Origin: Tricholomella constricta
Lineage: Eukaryota; Basidiomycota; Agaricomycetes; Agaricales; Lyophyllaceae
Reading direction: 5' to 3'
DNA: 64,000 bases
Assembly (NCBI GenBank): GCA_013368375.1
Contig: JAACJP010000027.1
Location: 434,001-498,000, forward strand
A program made the position numbers and the translations under genes. Under the pieces are notes generated by a model. That model was not told where the DNA came from. It searched no databases and saw only the letters and a program-made list of their open reading frames with translations. Positions 56,836 to 64,000 of the stretch are shown here, one piece after another; positions within the stretch are counted from its first letter, which is position 1; each line of letters starts with the position of its first letter.

Positions 56836-57070
56836 TTAGTGTTCGTCTTGTGCCCGTTGAATGCCTTACCACTCTTTGTATATGTCATTACTAATGGTTT
56901 CTCCCGTGTTCATGTTTATCTTCATGTTCAACGTGGTGTAAATTCATATTGATGTTTTTTCACCTTCGTCAGCGCTTGGTGAGTACTTGTCTGCATACTT
57001 TCGACAACCCGTCAGTGTTGCATACTTGCTCATCTCTTTTGTTCCTCATGTTTATTATCCACGTCATCTT
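56836..57070 (+). repeat. Diverged repeat block, copy 1
   Basis: Shared with copy 2: GTTGAATGCCTTACCACTCT, GTGTTCATGTTTATCTTCAT, CTTCGTCAGCGCTTGGTGAG and a final GTGTTGCATACTT-CTCATCT part. The copies differ by several indels. Confidence 0.75.
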
Positions 57071-57275
57071 TTTTGTTTCTAATGTTTACCATTGTTAGTA
57101 GTTCCACTTGCTCCATTTGGGTCTCATTGAATCAAGCAACGAGCCCCTACGTATGTGCGTGTCAATTTCGGATCCGTTCGCTGCGTTGTCATGGTCAGCA
57201 TCCACTAGCGTCTTTTTTTTTGATCGGTTGAAAGTTGATGGCTTTGTTCGGACTACTTAGTGTTTGTCTTGTGTA

Positions 57276-57313
57276 ATCACGTGAACGTCCGATTGCTCGG
57301 ACGAAAACGTGAT
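57276..57313. repeat. Two-stem hairpin
   Basis: Inner stem CGTCCGA/TCGGACG with a TTGC loop, outer stem ATCACGT/ACGTGAT, separated by three unpaired bases on each side. Nothing nearby suggests a terminator; it may be the end of a small non-autonomous element. Confidence 0.7.
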
Positions 57314-57354
57314 CACAATTTTAAATAACAGTGTCAGCGCGCTCCGCCGCAGGG

Positions 57355-57603
57355 CCTGGTGCTCGTTGAATGCCTTACCACTCTTTGTAGTTTCTCCGGT
57401 GTTCATGTTTATCTTCATGTTGAACGTGGTGTAAATTCACATTTATGCTTTTTCATCTTCGTCAGCGCTTGGTGAGTGTTTGCATATTTTCTCATGTCTT
57501 CTGTTTCTAATGCTTACCATCGTCAACACAATCCGCGATAACCCGTGAGTGTTGCATACTTCCTCATCTTTTCTGTTCCTCATGTTTATCATCGTCAACG
57601 CAG
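57355..57603 (+). repeat. Diverged repeat block, copy 2
   Basis: See copy 1 at 56,836. About 500 bases separate matching points. The hairpin at 57,276-57,313 and a GC-rich piece (57,332-57,357) lie just before this copy and interrupt the match. Confidence 0.75.
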
Positions 57604-57837
57604 TACATTTTCGTTTCGCCATTTTGTAAATCCTGCTTTACCATTGTAAAGGTCGTACATTGAGGAGAAGGGGCTCCCAACGATTCAGCGCGTTCGCACA
57701 CGAGTAGCCTGCCTCGAACGGGCCGCTCTCGCTTCTCATGTGTTTTTTCTGATTCAATATTCAAAAGTGCGTAAATATGTCCTTCGTGACGCGTCAGGCT
57801 TTGATTTCATTTCAGACGGACGTCACTGCCACCCTCG

Positions 57838-59289
57838 ACGGCATGTTGCAATCATCGTCAATCGTCACCAGAAAGCAGTAATGTACCACCCCTTCATTGA
57901 AGCGTACATTTGATCTGTTCTGGACTTCATTCCGCGCACTCTAATGTTGACGTTTTTCAGGGTTGCATTGACTCTGGTCGACATCCCTATCACGTTCCTT
58001 ACCACGTCCATTTTCGGAAACCTAATCTACTTCATTGTTGGCTTGCAGACTTCTCCTGGCCAATTCTTGTCAGTCATCTCTCTTCGCCTCGTCATGGATC
58101 AATTGCTGACTGTATTTCGGGTTTCAGTATATTTTACTTGTTTTTATTCACGATGTCCATCACGATGGAGGCGTGGTTCAGAAGCATTGCGGCTATTTTC
58201 AAATCAGAGGCAACTGCGCAGGCTGTGTCGGGTATTGTACTACTCGCTATGGTTATCTACACGTGCGTATATGCCTTTGCCTTTGCCTTGTTTCAACATG
58301 AAGCTGATATCTGCCGATCAGCGGTTATACTATTTCTAAGCAATCTATGATCGGCGCTCTTCATTGCATCTCGTACATCAATGTAGGATTTTGCCTTCTT
58401 TGCTGTTATATTCGACAGGAGCTTATGATGTCTTCCACCCCCTCCGATACGGATTCAAAGGCATCCTTGCGAACGAGTTTCACACCCTCAACGGCAAATG
58501 CTCTTCGCTCGTGCCTCAAGGTCCCGGATACGAGGGTGTCAGCCTAGATAACCAAGTATGTGCAACGGTTGGAAGTCAACGGCAACCGGTTCATCAAGCT
58601 TTCCTACGACTACTCGTATTCCAACGTGTGGATGGTGCGCTTCTACCCTCTACTTACCTTTGTGTATAAAGTTAATCATGCTTCTGGATCTATAAAAGAA
58701 CTTTGGAATTGTCGTCGCTTTTGGCGTCGCATTTGTCGTGGCACTCCTAATATTCTCCGAGTTCAACACGTCCGTTTCCGGCGAGACATTCCTGGTGCTC
58801 TTCAAGCGAGGAGCCAAGTCCCCCGTCCTCAAGGAAGCTTTTGAAACCGGCTCTGTGGACGAGGAGAAATCCTCCACCAGCACTGGCACCCGGGGGCGAC
58901 ATGTCCCCGTCTCTGGTGGTTGACGGAAGCTCCTGGACGACGTGTCGGGGTATGTGGTTCCTGGGAAGCTGACAGCGCTAACGGGCGAATCGGGCGCGGG
59001 GAAGACGACGCTGTTGAATGTGCTTGTGCAGAGGGTGGATACGGGTGTGGTGCTGGGAGATTGGTTCCTTAATGGACAGTCGCCGCAGCATGATTTCCAG
59101 TCGCACAGGTAACAGGTTTTCCGTGACTTTGCAGGGATTGGATTGATAATGATTTTGTGTTTTGTTTGGTAGTGGATATTGTCAGTAGATGGACACGCAA
59201 GTACCGACTGATACCGTCCGGGAAGCTCTTCTATTTTCTGCGTCGCTCTGCCAGTCTTCGTCCGTCCCCGCCGCCGAGAAGGAAGCATA
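57838..59289 (+). pseudogene. PDR-type ABC transporter fragment
   Basis: Plus-strand exons match fungal ABCG/PDR pumps from the end of the first nucleotide-binding/membrane unit to the start of the second: 'RHQKAVMYHPFIEA' (~57,870), 'LVDIPITFLTTSIFGNLIYF' (~57,975), 'FLFTMSITMEAWFRSIAA' (~58,150), 'LVPQGPGYEGVSLDNQVCA' (~58,510), 'FSEFNTSVSGETF' and 'LFKRGAKSPVL' (~58,750-58,835), '[20 protein letters not shown]' then KTT, the Walker A (~58,940-59,010), and 'TDTVREALLFSA' (~59,210). Breaks: TGA at 58,921-58,923, TAG at 59,186-59,188, loss of the usual segment before 'VPVSGG', no first ATPase domain, and no sequence after a normal splice donor at 59,290. The Helitron probably cut off the 3' half. 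Confidence 0.85.
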
Positions 59290-59546
59290 GTGCGTAATAT
59301 TTGTATCCTGCTCGCTGTTTGTAGAGAGCAAATTTTTATCTCGAATCTTGGGTGGTGTCCGCGACTGTCTTTTATGGCTGCCCGACGAGCTCAGAAGACC
59401 TTGATCTGACAGATGTGTGTCGTAGCTTGTGTTAAACTTTTGGCAATACTTGCTATTGCTTCTTGGTATTGTTTGATGGTAGTAACAATCATATGTTATA
59501 TTATTTGAATATAGTACAGAGGTCGTCAGAGACAATATCATGAAAG

Positions 59547-60982
59547 TTAACTTTTCTTATATGTACGTACTCCTTTACCTTTACCTTTTCCCTTTTGCTC
59601 GGTATTAATGTCTTCCGCCACTTCAATACCCTCCATTTTGATGAAATCGTTGGATCGCTGTACTGGTACGGAGGACACGGAAGCTTTCAGTCGTTTGCTT
59701 CCAAAATTGTCAAATGCATCATCTCGAGAAGGGGTTACAACTCGTCGAACGGTAGGAGTTGGAGCTGTCTCGATAGTTGTACGTCGCTCAATTGGCATCG
59801 GCGATTTCGTAAGTGCCCGCATGCTATGTGCATTGATTTGATAAATCTATACAATGTGAGCAAATCGAAATATAATTGACATAGATAGATACACACATGG
59901 CGTGCAGTTCCACGGATGTCAGGCATGATAAAGCAGTGAAAGGTGACTCTCATGATAACAAGCGTGCCTGGTCGAAAGACGTCATACATATCCCAAGGCT
60001 TGACCAAGTTCCCATCTGTATCACGAACATCAAGCTGAACAAGACGTGATGTTTCATGTCGGAAAACAGGTCCACCGTAGTCAGGTAAACGTGTGCAAGG
60101 ATAAGTTGTTTGAAGTGTTACTTCATCTAATGATATACAACTTTATTAATATGTCTTAATAGTGATTAATGTCTTACCATCGTCATATGTATCTTTATCA
60201 AGATTATCAGCAGGCTCTATAGATTTCTGAACGTCCGAGTCCAGTGCGCGTTTGCCGACACGTTGCTTGTTAGCACGTACTTGCGTGTTTGTTTTTTTAG
60301 CCTAAGATTGGTATATCGATGTATTGTAGTTCAATTATAATAAATGACTTACAACATATTTTGGAAGAAGGGTGACGACAATGACGTTTGGAGGGTCTTC
60401 TTCATTTCCTTTTTGCTTGACGATGCATTCTTTTGCATTGAAGGTCTAATGATATCTTAGTATACCGTCGACATATCCAAAAATCAAGATTTACACTACC
60501 GAATTCCTTTTCGTCCGCTTGTACAACAGCGTTATAGGTTCCCACTTGGTTGGTGTACAATGTTTGAACAATGGCGGTAGCTTCCGTAGGACAACCAATG
60601 TGAATAACATCTTTGACGCGAGTATCATCCGTAATGACTTTAGTCTAAGTAGAGAAGCTTTATTTCTGATATGAAATAATAGAATAATATTACGCACTTC
60701 ATTACCAGCAGGACCGGCATAAAAAGACCCACGCGCAGACATTTTTGTTCCTTGCTGCTCTGTTCCTATTTCTCCAAAGAGAACACCAACATATTCTTCA
60801 TTATCAGGTTTGACATAACGGTAATTCTTGCTCCAGTCTTCGATGGTCCGAAAGAACGTTTTGTTATAATCGGCAGCAGCAATAGCACGGTCGTCAAGAG
60901 AAATGACTTCCGTAGCAAGTTCATCATAGATGTTTTCGGTCACTAGTTGTTTGAAATGGGAAGTGATAAAATTCGCGTTCAT
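59547..60982 (-). CDS. Helitron-associated protein of unknown function
   Basis: A multi-exon minus-strand gene from ATG 60,982 to stop 59,547. Exons encode 'YVKPDNEEYVGVLFGEIGTE' (~60,800), 'TDDTRVKDVIHIGCPTEATA' (~60,620), 'NVIVVTLLPKYV' (~60,380), a Lys-rich linker 'TQVRANKQRVGKRAL', 'LPDYGGPVFRHETSRLVQLD' then 'VRDTDGNLVKPWDMYDVFRP' (~60,000), 'HCFIMPDIRG', and a Lys-rich end 'EQKGKGKGKGVRTYKKS'. I recall similar hypothetical proteins in other Agaricomycetes but no function. Alternating short beta-like strands in two halves would suit OB folds, and plant Helitrons carry RPA-like proteins, so a single-strand DNA-binding role is a guess only. The protein is about 390 residues. Confidence 0.62.
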
Positions 60983-61238
60983 GATTGATTGTTGAACAGG
61001 CAATAGTTCTCCAAGCTTCGCCTTTTATGCGTCTCGTACTACCTGTACGACATTTACCTGACAAAGAATGACGTCTTGCGCCACCGTGGCTCCTGAGACA
61101 ATGTCGTTCTATGTTTAAATTTTTCGATCTTTTCCGTAATCAGGGTCCCCGGAGATAGCCCACGTCGTCCGATGCAGAGTTTTGTCAATTTCCTTCTCTC
61201 TTTGTCCTTTTCAACGTTCATCATCTCTTGTTATATCG
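60983..61238. promoter_or_regulatory. Divergent promoter region of the Helitron genes
   Basis: The two start codons are 256 bases apart and face away from each other. No distinct motif was identified; an alternative upstream ATG at 61,172 is in another frame. Confidence 0.4.
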
Positions 61239-64000
61239 ATGTCCATCTTTATATCTGGCTTCTTGTCCACAGTCCTTGCTGTGGATCATCCGCAGTCTCA
61301 AATATCTGTTGCTTTCCTACGACGTAACAAAATTGTCTTTTTATGTGGATCATTACTTTCGCTTTCAGTAACCATTGCCGACAAATATTCTGCCACAACT
61401 TCCATGGTTGACTTTCTCGTCACATCTGAAATCATCAGTGGTCATGATGCTGAACTTGGAACTGATTTTCAATGTACGTTGTTCTTTTCCTTATATCACT
61501 TTTGATTTTCATCATATTACAGTACCAAGTTTTGTACCTCAAGCGACTTCGACCTCCTCTGAACAACATAATCTTGTTATGTCTGTTCCTGACTGCATGG
61601 CAACTACATCATATGATGTAAATCAGTTACATGACTATAACATGGATATAAATCATACTGCTGTTCATTCTGTCAATTCTACACCACCGTCTATTCTTCC
61701 TCCTGATTTTTTACGAAGCTCGTCTAATTCAAAAAATGGGTCAGTTTTGCTCCGTGAAATTTTGTCTGGAAAATATACAAAAGGCTTGCACTGTTCACCA
61801 TTTGTCGATGATATCACTATTCTCCATGGCTCTTTGAGATTGCATGGCATTGATTATAATGGACTTACAGTTCGAGATTGTAAAATCGCACTGCTTGCTC
61901 ATATTTTACAAGGTGCCTGTTATGAATATGAGCTTGATATCAAAAGTCATAAGCATAAACCTGATCGTACTGCATGTCGATCTATCAGTAGTGGTTTTCA
62001 AATGTCTTCGGACATTTCTGTATGTGCGATTGATTATCTAACTTCCTCAAATGCTCGTGAATGTCCCACACAGCAGCTACTTTTGGTCGTTGAGGCACTT
62101 GGACTACCTAAAGTTGACATTGATCCTCAGCATCTCCGTCGTCATTTACTTAGACTCTTGAAAACTCAAACTTCACGTCCAGTATCACCCTCATTGCAGC
62201 AGTCAACAAGTTCACTTATATCACATTGGGATGTTTTTAATAACTTTAGGACATTACAAAAACCAGCTTTGCTGAGTATTATATCTCAACATCAAATCAA
62301 GCTTTGTGATAGATATACAACTACACGACAAGCTATGCGTAATGCTATCATAAGCCATCTTTCTAATGGTGATTGTCATAAGTCAGATTTAATGCAACAT
62401 CAAGTTCAAGAGCCTTTGAAGCAACCTGATCAGTGTCGTTCGTTTGTCAATTCAATAGAAGATGATAGTGGCAGTGATGATTTTAAAATTCAAATCTTGT
62501 CTACATTGAAAAGTAAGTTGAATCGTAAAGGACTCCAAGGTCTTTTCAATGTGCAAGGTATAATATTTGAATCAAGTGATAGTGTTAGACAACTTCGAAG
62601 TCGATTGAAAGCCCATATTACTTCTTTAAAGAAAGGAAAAAAAACATCAGCATCTCGACAAGCTGAAAACGATGAATTGCAAAAGAAAAAAACCAATATT
62701 GTCAATAATTGGCCACAACTAGTGTCAAAATCATTGAAGGAGAAAATTTTAAGGCTCTTCCGTGAACAAACATCAACTAAAGCTTTGTCGTCCTTTACAT
62801 GTGCAGTTTGTGCAGCAGATTATCTCAATATCGATCGACATGATATACCGTTGAATGAAATCAATGGTTCATTGCTCTCTAAGTCGAATCTACGGTCAGG
62901 GCGTACTTCTGATGTTCTGGAAAATTCAGGACCCTTGTTGGACCCACATGGTGTTTTCACGAATGAAACTGGAGTTACACATATTAAACTATGCAAATCT
63001 TGTATGTCATCTCTGAATTCTAACAAGATCCCACCACTGGCACTTGCAAATGAACTTGTTCTTGGAGCAATTCCAAATGAATTAAAAGACTTAACTGTAA
63101 TTGAAGAAGCCATGATCGCAAGATGTCGAGCAAAGTGCTGGGTTGTTCAGTTAAAAGAAATCAATGACAATTTCGTTCTACCAAGTACACAGCGAGGCAT
63201 AAAAGGCCATATTATCATTTATCCCCAACGACCCTCAGTTATAGCTAAATGCCTTCCACCTTCTATAGATGAAGTATGCACACCTATCTGTGTTATTTTT
63301 GTTGGTTCATCAGTTCCTACGTCTGAATGGTTGCGACAAAAAGCGAAACCCTTGTCCGTACGTCGTGAAAAAGTGCATAATGCTCTGATATGGCTTAGAG
63401 AACATAATCATCTATATAAAGATATTGAACTTAATTCTGACGTACTGAACTCACTTCCCGAAGATGATATTTTACCGATACATATTGAACATGTACTCCC
63501 AAATGACGGTCATGATGGATTAACTTCTCATTATGATCCAAATGCTGTGTGTCATGATTCTGTCGTAGAACAACCTCCCACGACTCCATTTCAAAATGTT
63601 GTTATTACGGATGTAGATGGAAATGCTTCTTCAAATGAACTTCGAGCTGCTGCTATGCGACATATAAAACAGAAAGGAGGAGGATATATTGAAATCTCAC
63701 ATGATCCACAGCCCGTAAACGAGTTTTGTAATCCAGAACTGTTTCTCATGATCTATCCAACACTTTTTCCATATGGAACTGGAGGCTTCGAAGATTACAA
63801 ACGTCCAAGTGTACTTTCATTTAAACGTCAAGTTAAACATTTTTTCAATCTTCATGACAAGCGTTTCCAGGAGCATTATTCATTTCTTTTTACTGCATTC
63901 AATATTCTACAGCGGCGAGCAGCTCTTCTTCATACTAGTTTAAAAATCAAACGGAAGAATTTTGACAAAGTTGCTGCTAACTTTGCTGCTGTCACTCCAG
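61239..64000 (+). CDS. Helitron replicase-helicase, N-terminal part
   Basis: Exon 1 is 61,239-61,473, a 49-base intron (GTACGT...TTACAG) follows, and exon 2 runs open from 61,523 to the window end, so the gene is partial: ~904 residues are present. A long N-terminal region (~1-490) has two similar helical segments ('LLLVVEALGLPKVDIDPQHL', 'ALLSIISQHQIKLCDRYTTT'). A Cys pair 'CAVC' near 500 and 'CKSC' near 560 begin a DUF6570-like region ('ELVLGAIPNELKDLTVIEEA', 'KGHIIIYPQRP'). From ~815 the Helitron-like N domain starts ('LFLMIYPTLFPYGTGGFEDY', 'HFFNLHDKRFQEHYSFLFTA'). The HUH nuclease and helicase should lie beyond the window. No stop or frameshift was found in the part read. Confidence 0.88.

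Larger units (their letters stand above)
56170..57837. other. Intergenic region with diverged repeats and a hairpin
   Basis: No gene is recognised. Blocks around 56,836-57,070 recur at 57,355-57,603, and a strong hairpin lies at 57,276-57,313. The right end runs into the PDR transporter relic. Confidence 0.5.
59300..64000 (+). mobile_element. Helitron, left part (runs off the window)
   Basis: The left border is uncertain: somewhere between the last PDR exon (59,289) and the end of the minus-strand gene (59,547). Two genes are transcribed divergently, and the sequence is clearly more AT-rich than the host genes. No TC end or CTRR end could be assigned by eye. Confidence 0.75.

Noticed and set aside
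57276..57313. Hairpin as a rho-independent terminator or CRISPR-like repeat
   Set aside because: This is a eukaryotic context with no T-run, no array and no nearby bacterial-type gene.

Overview
The window looks like a chromosomal segment of a filamentous basidiomycete, probably an Agaricomycete. Genes are broken by many introns of about 50 bases with GT-AG ends, host exons are GC-rich, and several families are typical of mushrooms: a DUF6534 membrane protein, a Mug135-like protein, Kre9-like GPI proteins, PDR-type ABC transporters and Plavaka transposons. No rRNA or tRNA gene and no CRISPR array was seen. All gene models were spliced by eye and need RNA support.

Layout. 1-5.5 kb: a Kre9-like GPI protein (+) and an AIM9-like mitochondrial kinase-fold protein (-). 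5.7-12.9 kb: an apparently full-length LINE with one 2,339-residue open frame. 14.4-16.3 kb: a DUF6534 gene (-). 18.9-22.0 kb: a tandem eEF1B-gamma pair, of which the first is GST-only and the second full length. 23.7 kb: a secreted Met-Gly-repeat protein. 25-44 kb: a tandem duplication of a Golgi pH regulator (GPHR) gene with about 0.9 kb of flank. The first copy is a pseudogene with a frameshift and an internal stop; the second looks intact. A Mug135-like gene lies between them. 44.3-47.0 kb: an AKR1-type ankyrin-DHHC palmitoyltransferase (-). 48-56.2 kb: three tandem paralogous single-pass membrane proteins (-), with a ruined viperin-like radical SAM gene between the first two. 57.8-59.3 kb: a decayed PDR transporter fragment. 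59.3-64 kb: the AT-rich left part of a Helitron that runs off the window.

Mobile DNA dominates the history. A Copia element (27,381-39,237) entered the upstream flank of GPHR copy 1 with a GACAG target duplication, and the untouched empty site survives upstream of GPHR copy 2. A 6.4 kb two-gene Plavaka DNA transposon later landed inside the 3' LTR of that Copia element. Each Copia LTR holds what looks like a 50-base intron, followed by a copy of the same sequence with the intron exactly removed.

The most unusual items are the viperin relic, the intron-plus-spliced-copy LTR, and the uncharacterised partner genes that sit divergently beside the Plavaka transposase and the Helitron replicase.
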